Of a stretch of 64,000 nt of DNA, positions 18,028 to 26,945 are shown one piece after another (within the stretch, counting starts at the first letter, position 1; each line of letters begins with the position of its first letter). The notes beneath the pieces were generated by a model. The model searched no databases, was not told the origin of the DNA, and saw only the letters and a list, made by a program, of their open reading frames with translations. Location: positions 62,001 to 126,000 of the forward strand of contig NZ_JAJGSX010000021.1 of NCBI RefSeq assembly GCF_021245725.1. The letters are read 5' to 3'. The translations under genes and the position numbers were made by a program. The DNA is from Pseudonocardia sp. TRM90224. GTDB taxonomy: Bacteria; Actinomycetota; Actinomycetes; Mycobacteriales; Pseudonocardiaceae.

Positions 18028-19254
18028 ATGAAGGTCAGCACCCTCCTCCGGTTCGGCGGCGCGGCCATGGCCGCCGCGCTCACCCTTACGGCCTGCGGCG
18101 GCGCCCAGCCCGGGGCATCGGGCGGCGGCGCGCCCACCGACCCGATCACCATCGGGGTCTCGCTGCCGCTGACGGGCGACTTCTCCGAGCCCGGCAAGGG
18201 CGTCCAGCGCGGCTACGAGGCGTGGGCGAAGGCCGTCAACGACAAGGGCGGGCTGCTCGGCAGGCAGGTCGAGCTGAAGATCCTCGACGACCAGTCCAAC
18301 GCCGACCGCGTGGTCTCCGACTACGAGTCGCTCATCGAGCAGGACCAGGTCGACCTCGTCTTCGGCCCGTTCTCCACGCGGCTCGTCGTGCCGTCGGCGC
18401 GGGTGGCCAAGGAGTACGGGATGCTGTTCGTCGAGCCGGCCGGTGCCGCGGCGCAGGTGTTCGAGCAGGGCTTCGACAACCTCTTCTACGCCGCGCCCGC
18501 GATCGCGGACGACCACTACAACCACCTCGCCGAGACGATCATCGCGATGCCGCCGGACCAGCGGCCCAAGACCGCCGCGTACGCCGCGATGGACGACCCG
18601 TTCGCACAGGGCACGGCCTACGGGCTGAAGAAGAAGCTGGAAGCGGCCGGCATCCAGACGGTCGTCGACGAGGTCTACCCGCCCAACACCACCGACTTCG
18701 GCGGCATCGCGGCGAAGATCCGCGACTCCGGCGCCGAGATCATGGTCGGTGGCACCCAGTACCAGGACGCCGTGAACCTGATCGTCGCGCTGCAGCAGCT
18801 GAATTACCAGCCCAAGCTCGCGGCGTTCACCACGGCGCCGACCAACCCCGAGTTCCCCGCCGCGATCGGGTCGAAGACCGAGGGCATCCTCTCGCCGACC
18901 GGGTGGACGGCCGAGGCGAAGTTCCCGTCGAACGTCGAGTTCGTGAAGCTCTACACCGCGCAGTTCGGCTCGGCGCCGTCGGAGGACGAGGCGAACGCGT
19001 ACACGACCGGTGAGGTCGTCGCGGCTGCGGTGACCGCCGTCGGGTGCGCCGCGCAGGGCGACTGCCAGCAGAAGCTGATCGGCTGGCTGCGCACCAACAC
19101 CGTCGACACCGTCGTCGGCCCGCTCAGCTGGGACGCGCAGGGCCGCCCGCAGAGCGCGCACCTCATCCAGCAGTACGTCGACGGCAAGATCAAGATCGTG
19201 CTGCCGGCGGAGAGCAAGGAAGCGGAGTTCACCTTCCCGAAGGCCGCCTGGTGA
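18028..19254 (+). CDS. HAAT-type ABC transporter substrate-binding lipoprotein
   Basis: 408 residues. A lipoprotein signal peptide has lipobox LTAC, Cys23. The mature part is a type I periplasmic-binding fold of the LivJ/Peripla_BP_6 class, with ITIGVSLPLTGDFSEPGKGV, a GGLLGRQVELKILDDQSN strand-loop and a VFGPFSTRLVVPSARVAKE segment. It should capture the substrate outside the membrane for the LivH/LivM/LivG/LivF-like proteins encoded next. GTGGAG lies 7 nt before the ATG. The class usually takes branched-chain amino acids, amides, urea or short acids, but the downstream sugar-type enzymes suggest an unusual ligand. First gene of a probable eight-gene operon under the LacI operators. Confidence 0.93.
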   Translation: MKVSTLLRFGGAAMAAALTLTACGGAQPGASGGGAPTDPITIGVSLPLTGDFSEPGKGVQRGYEAWAKAVNDKGGLLGRQVELKILDDQSNADRVVSDYESLIEQDQVDLVFGPFSTRLVVPSARVAKEYGMLFVEPAGAAAQVFEQGFDNLFYAAPAIADDHYNHLAETIIAMPPDQRPKTAAYAAMDDPFAQGTAYGLKKKLEAAGIQTVVDEVYPPNTTDFGGIAAKIRDSGAEIMVGGTQYQDAVNLIVALQQLNYQPKLAAFTTAPTNPEFPAAIGSKTEGILSPTGWTAEAKFPSNVEFVKLYTAQFGSAPSEDEANAYTTGEVVAAAVTAVGCAAQGDCQQKLIGWLRTNTVDTVVGPLSWDAQGRPQSAHLIQQYVDGKIKIVLPAESKEAEFTFPKAAW

Positions 19255-20135
19255 CGGGGACCCTGCTCTTCCAGAGCCTCGTGCTGGGCGTGCTGCTCGG
19301 CGGCCTGTACGCGCTGCTCGCCGCCGGCCTCACGCTGTACTTCGGGGTGATGCGGGTCGTGATGATCGCGCACTCCGCGTTCCTCGTGCTCGCCGCCTAC
19401 CTGGCCTGGGACTTCAACCAGCGCACCGGGCTCGACCCGCTGGTCTCGCTCGTCGTGACGGTGCCGCTGTTCTTCCTCGCCGGGGTCGGCATGCAGCGGC
19501 TGCTGATCGCGCGGCTGCGGCCGGCGACCGTGACGATGATGTCGGTGCTGCTGACGTTCGCCGTCGCGCTGACCATCGAGGGGCTGCTCGGATTCGTCTA
19601 CTCGGGCACGCAGCGGCGCATCCAGCTGCCCTACAGCGGCGCGAGCATCGACTTCTTCGGCGCCCGCATCGCGGTGGTGAAGCTGATCGCGTTCGGGCTC
19701 GCGGCGCTGGCGCTGCTGGGGCTGTTCCTGGTGCTGACCCGCACGCGGTTCGGGCAGGCGCTGCGCGCGACCATCCAGCACCCGCAGGCCGCGCAGCTGC
19801 TCGGCATCGACACCAACCGGATCGCCGGCTTCGGCTTCGGCCTGGGCCTGGCGACGGCCGCCATCGGCGGCACCGCGCTCGCGCTCGACTCGACGATCTT
19901 CCCGTCGCTGCACTGGCACTGGATCGGGCCGTTGATGGCGATCATCGTGGTCGGCGGCCTGGGCAGCGTGCCGGGTGCGGCGATCGCGGCGATGCTGCTG
20001 GGCATCATGCAGAGCCTGCTGCAGCTGCCGATGGGCACGACGTGGGCGCAGACGGTGTTCTACCTCGCGCTCTTCGCGACGCTCATGATCCGCCCGCAGG
20101 GGTTCTTCGGAGGTCGCCTTGCGCAGCGCTTCTAG
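19251..20135 (+). CDS. HAAT ABC transporter permease, LivH-like
   Basis: 294 residues, about eight membrane helices. The N-terminal GLYALLAAGLTLYFGVMRVV and late GGLGSVPGAAIAAMLLGIMQ are hallmarks of LivH-type permeases; the second lies by the cytoplasmic coupling region. It starts at GTG 19251, overlapping the binding-protein stop by GTGA, and its end overlaps the next permease by 17 bp. It should pair with the LivM-like protein to form the membrane channel. Confidence 0.92.
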   Translation: MTGTLLFQSLVLGVLLGGLYALLAAGLTLYFGVMRVVMIAHSAFLVLAAYLAWDFNQRTGLDPLVSLVVTVPLFFLAGVGMQRLLIARLRPATVTMMSVLLTFAVALTIEGLLGFVYSGTQRRIQLPYSGASIDFFGARIAVVKLIAFGLAALALLGLFLVLTRTRFGQALRATIQHPQAAQLLGIDTNRIAGFGFGLGLATAAIGGTALALDSTIFPSLHWHWIGPLMAIIVVGGLGSVPGAAIAAMLLGIMQSLLQLPMGTTWAQTVFYLALFATLMIRPQGFFGGRLAQRF

Positions 20136-21126
20136 GTGGGTAGCGCTGGCCGTCGGCGTCGCGCTGGTGCTGGCGTTCCCGCTGGTCAGCCCGAACGCCT
20201 ACATCCTTTCGGCGGCCGTGGTGATCCTGCACTACGCGGTGCTCTCCACCTCGTGGAACGTCGTAGGCGGCTTCACCGGCTACATCTCGCTCGGCCACGC
20301 CGCCTACTTCGGCCTCGGTGCGTACGGCACGGCGTTGCTGATCACCCGGGCCGGGGTGCCGAGCTTCCTCGCGCTCGGGCTGGCCGGGCTCGTCGTCGCG
20401 GTGCTGGCGGTGCCGATCGGCATCGCCGCGCTGCGGGTGCGCGGCGCGTCGTTCGTGATCGTCTCGATCGCGCTGGTCCTGATCCTGCTGCTGGTGTTCC
20501 AGAGCTGGCGCGAGGTCACCGGTGGCTCGGACGGGCTGGTCGTGCCCCGGCCGTTCCCCGAGCTGCTGCGCCCGCAGCACCACCTCGTGTTCTTCTACCT
20601 GTTCGCCGCGCTGCTCGCACTGGTGCTGCTGGCCTGGTGGACGATCGACCGCTCCCGCTTCGGCATGGGCCTCAAGGCGATCAGGGAGGACGAGGACAAG
20701 GCGCAGGCGCTCGGGGTGCCGACGTTCGCCTACAAGCTGGCGGCGTTCGTGCTCTCCGCGACGTTCACCGCGCTCGGCGGTGGCATGTACGCGCTGTGGT
20801 TCGGCGACCTCGACCCGGTGTTCCAGTTCTCCATCCTGATCGGCTCCTACATGGTGCTGATGGCGCTGCTCGGCGGCGTGCGGCACCTGTTCGGGCCGGT
20901 GCTGGGCGCGCTGGTCGTCGGGGTGGCGCTGGAGTTCTTCAAGCAGCAGTACGGCGACACCCAGTTCCACCTCGTAGCGACCGGGCTGCTGCTCGGTGTC
21001 GTCGTGCTGTTCATGCCCGACGGCGTGATCCCCGCGGTGCGCGGCCTGCTCGCCCGCCGCGGCCCGCAGCAGAGCTCCATCCGCGAGGTCAGCGCCGCCG
21101 AGCTGCAGAAGGAGCGTGTGCCGTGA
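20119..21126 (+). CDS. HAAT ABC transporter permease, LivM-like
   Basis: 335 residues, ~9-10 membrane helices, with the LivM signatures GGFTGYISLGHAAYFGLGAY and the coupling segment RSRFGMGLKAIREDEDKAQA before LGVPTFAYKL. TTG at 20119 is chosen because GGAGG sits 5 nt upstream, giving a 17-bp overlap with livH. The hydrophilic C-terminal tail (SSIREVSAAELQKERVP) lies in the cytoplasm. It forms the transport pore with the LivH-like protein. Confidence 0.92.
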   Translation: MRSASRWVALAVGVALVLAFPLVSPNAYILSAAVVILHYAVLSTSWNVVGGFTGYISLGHAAYFGLGAYGTALLITRAGVPSFLALGLAGLVVAVLAVPIGIAALRVRGASFVIVSIALVLILLLVFQSWREVTGGSDGLVVPRPFPELLRPQHHLVFFYLFAALLALVLLAWWTIDRSRFGMGLKAIREDEDKAQALGVPTFAYKLAAFVLSATFTALGGGMYALWFGDLDPVFQFSILIGSYMVLMALLGGVRHLFGPVLGALVVGVALEFFKQQYGDTQFHLVATGLLLGVVVLFMPDGVIPAVRGLLARRGPQQSSIREVSAAELQKERVP

Positions 21127-21857
21127 CCGCCGGACTGGAGACCAGGGAGCTCACGAAGGCCTTCGGCGGCGTGGTCGCGGTCGACCACGCGACGGTGTCG
21201 TTCCGCCACGGCAAGGTCAACGCACTGATCGGGCCGAACGGCTCGGGCAAGACGACGTTCTTCAACTGCGTCACGGGCATGATCCGCCCCGACTCGGGAA
21301 CGGCGAGCTACCGCGGCAAGGACATCACCCGCACCGCGCCGCACCGGGTCGCTGCCGCCGGGATCGGGCGCAGCTTCCAGCTCTGCCGGATCTTCCCGCG
21401 GATGACGGTGATGGAGAACCTGCTCGCCGCCGTCCGCCCGCAGGGGATCGGCGCGCTCCTGCGCCGGTCCGGCGGCGCCGCCGACGTCGAGCGGGCCCGC
21501 GGCTGGCTGCACCGCGTCGGGATCGATCACCTGGAGGCGGCCGAGGCCCGCGACCTGTCCTACGGCCAGCAGAAGCTGCTGGAGCTGGCAGGGGTGCTGA
21601 TGGCGGAACCCGAGACGATCATGCTGGACGAGCCGGCGGGCGGGGTGAACCCGGCGCTGATCGACCGGATCGCCGCGCTCGTGCGCGAGCTGAACGCGGA
21701 AGGCCGCACGTTCATCGTGGTCGAGCACAACATGGAGCTGGTGATGAGCCTGTCCGACCACGTCGTCGTGTTCGACCGGGGCCGGCCGATCGCGGAGGGT
21801 CCGCCGGCCGACGTCCAGTCGGATCCAGCGGTGCTGGAGGCGTATCTCGGTGTCTGA
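21123..21857 (+). CDS. HAAT ABC transporter ATP-binding protein, LivG-like
   Basis: 244 residues. Walker A GPNGSGKTT, Q-loop region GIGRSFQLCRIFPRMTV, signature LSYGQQKLLELAG, Walker B ETIMLDEP followed by AGGVNP as usual in LivG, and the H-loop VEHNME. GTG start in a GTGA overlap with the upstream permease. Powers uptake together with the LivF-like protein. Confidence 0.93.
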   Translation: MTAGLETRELTKAFGGVVAVDHATVSFRHGKVNALIGPNGSGKTTFFNCVTGMIRPDSGTASYRGKDITRTAPHRVAAAGIGRSFQLCRIFPRMTVMENLLAAVRPQGIGALLRRSGGAADVERARGWLHRVGIDHLEAAEARDLSYGQQKLLELAGVLMAEPETIMLDEPAGGVNPALIDRIAALVRELNAEGRTFIVVEHNMELVMSLSDHVVVFDRGRPIAEGPPADVQSDPAVLEAYLGV

Positions 21858-22602
21858 ACCCCTGCTGGAACTGAAGGACATCGAGGCCGGTTACGGTCGC
21901 GCCGCTCTGGTGCTGCGCGGCCTGTCCGTCGCCGTGCACGCAGGCACGGTCGTCTGCCTCGTCGGCCCCAACGGTGCTGGCAAGTCCACGGTGCTCAAGG
22001 TGGCGAGCGGGCTGCTCGCACCGCGCTCGGGCACGATCCACGTCGATGGCGTCGACGTGACCGGCCGCGGGCCGCAGCAGATGCTCGCCGCCGGCCTCGC
22101 GCACGTCCTGCAGGGCCACAGCGTGTTCCGCGAGATGACGGTGGCGGAGAACGTCGGGCTCGGCGCGTACACGATCGCCGACAAGGCCGCCGTCGCCGAG
22201 CGCGTCGCGTTCGTCCAGGAGCTGTTCCCCGTCGTCAAGGAGCGGTGGAAGTCGCTCGCGGGGCTGCTGTCGGGCGGCCAGCAGAAGCAGGTGGAGTTCG
22301 CCCGCTCGCTGATGGTCGACCCCAAGGTCCTGCTGCTCGACGAGCCCTCGATGGGGCTCGACCCGAAGACCACCACCACCGTGTTCGAGCAGGTGGTGCG
22401 CATGCGCGAGGCCGGCATCGCGATCCTGCTCGTCGAGCAGAACGCGCGCCGCGCGCTCGAGACCGCCGACGTCGGGTGCGTGCTCGACCTCGGCCGCGTC
22501 CACATCAGCGGGCCGGCGCCGCAGCTGCTCGCCGACCCGAGGCTCGCCGAGCTGTACCTCGGCGGCCGCCCGGCAGTCCCCGTTTCTCCAGAAAGCAGGT
22601 AG
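21850..22602 (+). CDS. HAAT ABC transporter ATP-binding protein, LivF-like
   Basis: 250 residues. Walker A GPNGAGKST, Q-loop HVLQGHSVFREMTV, signature LSGGQQKQVEFA, Walker B VLLLDEPSMGL and H-loop region LVEQNARRAL identify LivF. GTG 21850 starts within the end of livG (8-bp overlap). It completes a full HAAT importer, so no other subunit is needed. Confidence 0.93.
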   Translation: MSEPLLELKDIEAGYGRAALVLRGLSVAVHAGTVVCLVGPNGAGKSTVLKVASGLLAPRSGTIHVDGVDVTGRGPQQMLAAGLAHVLQGHSVFREMTVAENVGLGAYTIADKAAVAERVAFVQELFPVVKERWKSLAGLLSGGQQKQVEFARSLMVDPKVLLLDEPSMGLDPKTTTTVFEQVVRMREAGIAILLVEQNARRALETADVGCVLDLGRVHISGPAPQLLADPRLAELYLGGRPAVPVSPESR

Positions 22603-22605
22603 ATC

Positions 22606-23730
22606 GTGCGAATCGTCATGAACGGCGTGACCGGGCGGATGGGGTACCGCCAGCACCTGGTCCGCTCCGTGCTCGCGATCCGCGACGAGGGCGGCGTTCT
22701 GCGCCCCGACGGCAGCAGGCTGCAGGTCGAACCCGTCATCGTCGGGCGCAGCCGCGAGAAGCTCGCCGACATCGCGCGCCGCCACGACATCGAGGAGTTC
22801 CACACCGACCTCGACACCGCCCTCGCCGACGACTCCGCCCAGGTCTACTTCGACTCCCAGGTCACGAGCGAGCGGAAGAAGGCGATCCTCGCCGCGATCG
22901 CCGCCGGGAAGCACGTCTTCACCGAGAAGCCGCTCGCGGAGTCCGTCGCGGAGGGGCAGGAGCTCGTCGACGCCGCCCGCGCCGCCGGGATCGTCGACGG
23001 CGTGGTGCACGACAAGATCTACCTGCCGGGCCTGATCAAGCTGAAGCGGCTGATCGACTCCGGGTTCTTCGGCCGCATCCTGTCGGTGCGCGGCGAGTTC
23101 GGCTACTGGGTGTTCGAGGGCGACCTGATCCCGGCGCAGCGGCCGAGCTGGAACTACCGCGCCCAGGACGGCGGCGGGATGGTCCTGGACATGTACTGCC
23201 ACTGGAACTACGTGCTGGAGCACCTGTTCGGGGGTGTGCAGGCCGTCATGACCAAGGCCGTCACGCACATCCCGACCCGGTGGGACGAGCAGGGCAACGC
23301 ATACGACGCGACCGCCGACGACGCCGCGTACGGGATCTTCGAGCTGGCGGGCGGGGTCATCGCCCAGATCAACTCGTCGTGGGCGGTGCGGGTGGACCGC
23401 AAGGAGCTGGTGGAGTTCCAGGTCGACGGCACGCACGGCTCCGCCGTCGCCGGGCTGTTCGGCTGCCGCATCCAGCCTCGGGTGCGCACCCCGAAGCCCG
23501 TGTGGAACCCGGACGTGCCGACCGACCAGGACTTCCGCGGGCAGTGGGAGCAGGTGCCCGACAACCAGGAGTTCGGCAACGGGTTCCGCGCGCAGTGGGA
23601 GCAGTACCTCCTCGACGTCGACGCCGGCCGGCCGCACCCGTACGACTTCGCGAGCGGCGTGCGCGGGCTGAAGCTCGTCGACGCCGCGCTGCGCTCGTCG
23701 GCCGAGGGCAAGCGGGTGGAGCTGGCGTGA
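22606..23730 (+). CDS. Gfo/Idh/MocA-family NAD(P)-dependent dehydrogenase
   Basis: 374 residues. N-terminal Rossmann domain with GVTGRMG at residues 7-13 and the family's EKPLAES motif (~residue 108), then the alpha/beta C-terminal domain with Trp- and Asp-rich substrate residues (FGYWVFEGDLIPAQRPSWNY, MYCHWNYVLEHL). The family oxidises or reduces sugars, inositols and related hydroxy compounds. It starts at GTG three bases after livF and overlaps the DUF993 gene. It likely performs the first oxidation of the imported compound. Substrate unknown. Confidence 0.9.
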   Translation: MRIVMNGVTGRMGYRQHLVRSVLAIRDEGGVLRPDGSRLQVEPVIVGRSREKLADIARRHDIEEFHTDLDTALADDSAQVYFDSQVTSERKKAILAAIAAGKHVFTEKPLAESVAEGQELVDAARAAGIVDGVVHDKIYLPGLIKLKRLIDSGFFGRILSVRGEFGYWVFEGDLIPAQRPSWNYRAQDGGGMVLDMYCHWNYVLEHLFGGVQAVMTKAVTHIPTRWDEQGNAYDATADDAAYGIFELAGGVIAQINSSWAVRVDRKELVEFQVDGTHGSAVAGLFGCRIQPRVRTPKPVWNPDVPTDQDFRGQWEQVPDNQEFGNGFRAQWEQYLLDVDAGRPHPYDFASGVRGLKLVDAALRSSAEGKRVELA

Positions 23731-24881
23731 ATGCCGTCGACGTTCCTGCCCCCGGCGGCTGGCAGCGGGTCGAGCTCGCCGAGCCGCGGGCGTGGGTGCA
23801 GCACCCGCAGCCCTACCGCGAGCGGGTCGCGTTCGCCGCCGCGCACGTCGTCGCCGATCCGCTCGGCGAGAACGTGCCCGGTGCGCCCGCGGCCGTCGAC
23901 TGGGACGCGACGCTCGCGTTCCGCAGGCACCTGTTCACCTACGGCCTGGGTGTCGCGGAGGCGATGGACACCGCCCAGCGCAACATGGGCCTCGACTGGG
24001 CCGCGGTGCAGGAGCTGGTGGCGCGCAGCGCGAAGCAGGCGGCCGAGTCCGGCGCGCGCATCGCGTCCGGTGCGGGCACCGATCACCGCACCGACCTCAC
24101 GACCGTCGACGACGTCATCGACGCCTACACCGAGCAGATCGAGTTCGTCGAGTCGACCGGCTCGCAGGTGATCATCATGGCGTCGCGGCAACTGGCCGCC
24201 GTCGCGAAGGGCCCCGACGACTACCTGCGGGTGTGCGGCGAGCTGCTGCGGCAGGTGCGCGAGCCGGTGATCCTGCACTGGCTCGGCGAGGTCTTCGACC
24301 CGCAGCTGCGCGGCTACTGGGGCTCCGCCGACGTCGCCGCTGCCACGGAGACGTTCCTGCAGGTCGTGCGGGAGCACGCGGCGAAGGTCGACGGGGTGAA
24401 GGTGTCGCTGCTCTCCGCGGAGCACGAGATCGGGCTGCGGGCCGCGCTGCCGGCCGGCGTGCGCCTCTACACCGGCGACGACTTCAACTACCCCGAGCTG
24501 ATCCGCGGCGACGGCACGCACCACTCCGACGCGCTGCTGGGTGCGTTCGCGGCGATCGCGCCGGCGGCGTCGGCCGCGCTGGCCGCGCTCGACGACGGCG
24601 ACCTCGACCGGTACGACGCTGAGTTCGCGCCGACGCTGGAGCTCTCGCGCCACGTCTTCGCCGCTCCGACGTTCCACTACAAGACCGGGATCGCGTTCCT
24701 GGCGTGGCTCGCCGGGCACCAGCCGGGGTTCACGATGGTCGGCGGGATGCAGTCGGCCCGTTCACCCGTGCACCTGGGGCGGCTGTTCGTGCTCGCCAAC
24801 GCGGCCCGGCTGTTCCCCGACCCCGAGCTGGCCGCGGCCCGGATGCGGTCGCTGCTCGCCGTCGCGGGGCTCACGCCGTGA
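23727..24881 (+). CDS. DUF993 (DHDPS-like) family protein
   Basis: 384 residues. GLDWAAVQELVARSA, VILHWLGEVFDPQLRGYWG, VDGVKVSLLSAEHEIGLRA and GVRLYTGDDFNYPELIRGDG are the pattern I recall for DUF993, a dihydrodipicolinate-synthase-like TIM barrel often beside a Gfo/Idh/MocA dehydrogenase and a TIM-barrel isomerase. The Lys in GVKVSLL could be the Schiff-base lysine of an aldolase/lyase, but that is inferred. GTGA overlap with the upstream gene. Confidence 0.87.
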   Translation: MNAVDVPAPGGWQRVELAEPRAWVQHPQPYRERVAFAAAHVVADPLGENVPGAPAAVDWDATLAFRRHLFTYGLGVAEAMDTAQRNMGLDWAAVQELVARSAKQAAESGARIASGAGTDHRTDLTTVDDVIDAYTEQIEFVESTGSQVIIMASRQLAAVAKGPDDYLRVCGELLRQVREPVILHWLGEVFDPQLRGYWGSADVAAATETFLQVVREHAAKVDGVKVSLLSAEHEIGLRAALPAGVRLYTGDDFNYPELIRGDGTHHSDALLGAFAAIAPAASAALAALDDGDLDRYDAEFAPTLELSRHVFAAPTFHYKTGIAFLAWLAGHQPGFTMVGGMQSARSPVHLGRLFVLANAARLFPDPELAAARMRSLLAVAGLTP

Positions 24882-25774
24882 CGGCCGTTCTCGACGTCCC
24901 CAGCGGCGCGCAGCCGCGGGTCCCGACGCCATCGCCCGGTGACCCGCGGCTCGCCCGCCTCTCCCTCAACCAGCGCACCACCGCCAACTGGTCGCTGCGG
25001 GAGGCGATCGACGGCGCCGTCGCGGCCGGGATCGGCGCGATCGGGCTCTGGCGCGAGCCGGTTGCCGAGGTCGGGGTGGAGCAGGCGCGGCGCTGGGTCG
25101 ACGACGCCGGCCTGCGGGTCTCGTCGCTGTGCCGCGGCGGGTTCTTCACCGCGTCCGACCCCGACGAGCGGACCAGCGCGCACGCGGACAACGTCGCCGC
25201 GATCGACGAGGCCGCCGGCCTGGGCACCCGCGCGCTCGTGCTCGTGCCGGGCGGGCTCCCGGCGGGCGACCGCGACCTCGTCGCGGCCCGGCAGCGGGCG
25301 CTCGACGCGATCGGCGCGCTCGTGCCGCACGCCGTCGAGCGGGGGGTCACGCTCGGCATCGAGCCGATGAACCCGATCTACGCGGCCGACCGCGGTGTGG
25401 TTTCGACGCTCGCGCAGGCGCTGGAGATGGCCGCTGGGTTCGCGCCCCACGAGGTCGGCGTCATCGCCGACACGTACCACCTGTGGTGGGAGCCGGGCGT
25501 GCACGAGCTGCTCGCCGGCGCGGGGGAGCGGATCATCAGCTACCAGGTGTGCGACTGGATCACCCCGCTGCCGGCCGACACCCTCCTCGCGCGCGGGATG
25601 ATGGGCGACGGGCACGTCGACTTCACTGCCTTCACCCGAGCGATGGCGGCGTCGGGGTACACCGGCGACGTGGAGGTGGAGATCTTCCACGCCGACATCT
25701 GGGCCGCCCCCGGCGCCGACGTCGTCGCCACCCTCGCCCGCCGGTACGTGGAGCTGGTCGAACCCCACCTCTAG
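24878..25774 (+). CDS. Sugar phosphate isomerase/epimerase-like TIM-barrel protein (IolE/IolI type)
   Basis: 298 residues, AP-endonuclease-2-like TIM barrel. Metal residues lie in GIEPMNP, VIADTYHLWW, ISYQVCDW, GMMGDGHVDF and the final VEVEIFHADIW. The ligand set (Glu, Asp-x-x-His, Asp/His, Glu) looks complete. Such proteins isomerise or epimerise keto-sugars and inosose. It is last in the operon (GTGA overlap with DUF993), followed by a family B hairpin. With the dehydrogenase it implies that the imported compound is a polyol- or sugar-like acid rather than a simple amino acid. Confidence 0.9.
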   Translation: MTAVLDVPSGAQPRVPTPSPGDPRLARLSLNQRTTANWSLREAIDGAVAAGIGAIGLWREPVAEVGVEQARRWVDDAGLRVSSLCRGGFFTASDPDERTSAHADNVAAIDEAAGLGTRALVLVPGGLPAGDRDLVAARQRALDAIGALVPHAVERGVTLGIEPMNPIYAADRGVVSTLAQALEMAAGFAPHEVGVIADTYHLWWEPGVHELLAGAGERIISYQVCDWITPLPADTLLARGMMGDGHVDFTAFTRAMAASGYTGDVEVEIFHADIWAAPGADVVATLARRYVELVEPHL

Positions 25775-25799
25775 CCGCGCCCTCGCGCGCCCGGCTTGT

Positions 25800-25852
25800 G
25801 CCTGGAAAGCCACTTTCCCGGCGCCACACGCCTGGAAGGCCACTTTCCAGGC
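25800..25852. repeat. Family B palindrome, copy 4 (likely bidirectional terminator)
   Basis: Arms GCCTGGAAAG (25800-25809) and CTTTCCAGGC (25843-25852) around two copies of a CCACTTTCC core. It separates the convergent genes ending at 25774 and 25872. More decayed than copies 2, 3 and 5. Confidence 0.7.
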
Positions 25853-25871
25853 ACTCCCCGGCGGCCGGGCG

Positions 25872-26483
25872 CTACGTCCGGGACGTGGGCTGCGGCTTGC
25901 GCGCCTCGTAGACGACGGCGGGCGGCAGGTTGCGCCACACCGGCCGGCTGATCACGACGTCGGCGAAGTGGGCGCGCAGGTCGGCCAGCTGCCGCCGGGC
26001 CGGCGGTGCCCAGCGCGTCCAGGTGTAGGCGAACTGCGTGAACACCCCGGTGGGCGCGAGCACGTCGGTGATGACGGTGTGCAGCGGGCGTCCGCCGGGC
26101 GAGGGCACGTACGCCACCCACGGCAGCCCGCTCACTACGGCATCGACGGACGTGACGCCGCGGTCGGCGAGGATCGTCGCGAGGTCGCGGACGTCGCCGA
26201 GCACCACGTCGACGCCCGGGTGGCGCTCCCGGAGCAGCTCGGCCCACCCCGGGTGCAGCTCGACGGCGATGTGCCGGCACCGCCCGCCGGTGTGGCGCTG
26301 GATCGCCTCGGTGAACGCGCCGGTGCCCGGCCCGAGCTCGACCACCACCGGTTCGCCGGCGGCGGGGAGGGGACCGGTCATCGCCGCGGCGAGCGTGGGG
26401 GAGCTGGGCGCCACGGCGGCGGTGTGCAGCGGATCTTTGACGAACTCGCGCAAGAACAGGCCGGTGTCCGCGAGGCGCGACAT
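25872..26483 (-). CDS. SAM-dependent methyltransferase, COG3963-like
   Basis: 203 residues. N-terminal LADTGLFLREFVKDPLHTAA followed by APSSPTLAAAM and the SAM-binding VVELGPGTGAFTEAI (motif I), then AVELHPGWAELL and a DAVVSGLPWVAY motif. This layout is that of the phospholipid N-methyltransferase-like COG3963 family, which also includes rRNA adenine dimethyltransferase relatives. Substrate unknown. ATG 26483 is chosen because homologous proteins begin near this FLREF block; an in-frame start ~30 codons upstream is possible. Stands alone. Confidence 0.82.
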   Translation of the reverse strand: MSRLADTGLFLREFVKDPLHTAAVAPSSPTLAAAMTGPLPAAGEPVVVELGPGTGAFTEAIQRHTGGRCRHIAVELHPGWAELLRERHPGVDVVLGDVRDLATILADRGVTSVDAVVSGLPWVAYVPSPGGRPLHTVITDVLAPTGVFTQFAYTWTRWAPPARRQLADLRAHFADVVISRPVWRNLPPAVVYEARKPQPTSRT

Positions 26484-26572
26484 AGGGCGGACCGTAACGG
26501 GGTGGGGTTCCGTGATCGCCGCGTTCCACATACGGTCACAGGTGACGATCGTCACGTGAGGGGACCACCACA

Positions 26573-26896
26573 TTGCACCCGCACCGGCTCCAGCAGCTCG
26601 TCGCCACCGTTCCCGATGGCCTCAGCCCTGAGCAGCGCGCCCGCCTCTACTCGCACGTCGACAGCTCCGACGCCTGTCGCATCCGGATCGACCGCACCCG
26701 CGACGAGCTGCGCGACCTGCTCGACGGCGGCGCCGCGAAGGACGAGCAGGCGGCGTCGCGCTCGGTGGACCTGGCGTGCGAGCTGGACGTGCTCGAACGC
26801 GTCCAGCAGCGGCTCGACGGCTGGCTGATGGCGCTGGTGGAGGAGCTCACCCAGGCGCCGCGGGTCATCCAGTACGACGACGGAGTTCCCGCCTGA
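26573..26896 (+). CDS. Small helical protein of unknown function
   Basis: 107 residues from TTG 26573, after GAGGGG with a spacing of ~11 nt. Almost wholly alpha-helical, highly charged and amphipathic (SVDLACELDVLERVQQRLDG), so a helical bundle or coiled coil is likely. No enzyme motif, signal or membrane segment. It ends 49 bp before the quinone reductase gene, whose transcript it may share. Not recognised. Confidence 0.6.
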   Translation: MHPHRLQQLVATVPDGLSPEQRARLYSHVDSSDACRIRIDRTRDELRDLLDGGAAKDEQAASRSVDLACELDVLERVQQRLDGWLMALVEELTQAPRVIQYDDGVPA

Positions 26897-26945
26897 CCGT
26901 TCCCCGGGTGAGGATGGGCCCCTCTCGTCGAGCAAAGGGGCTGAT

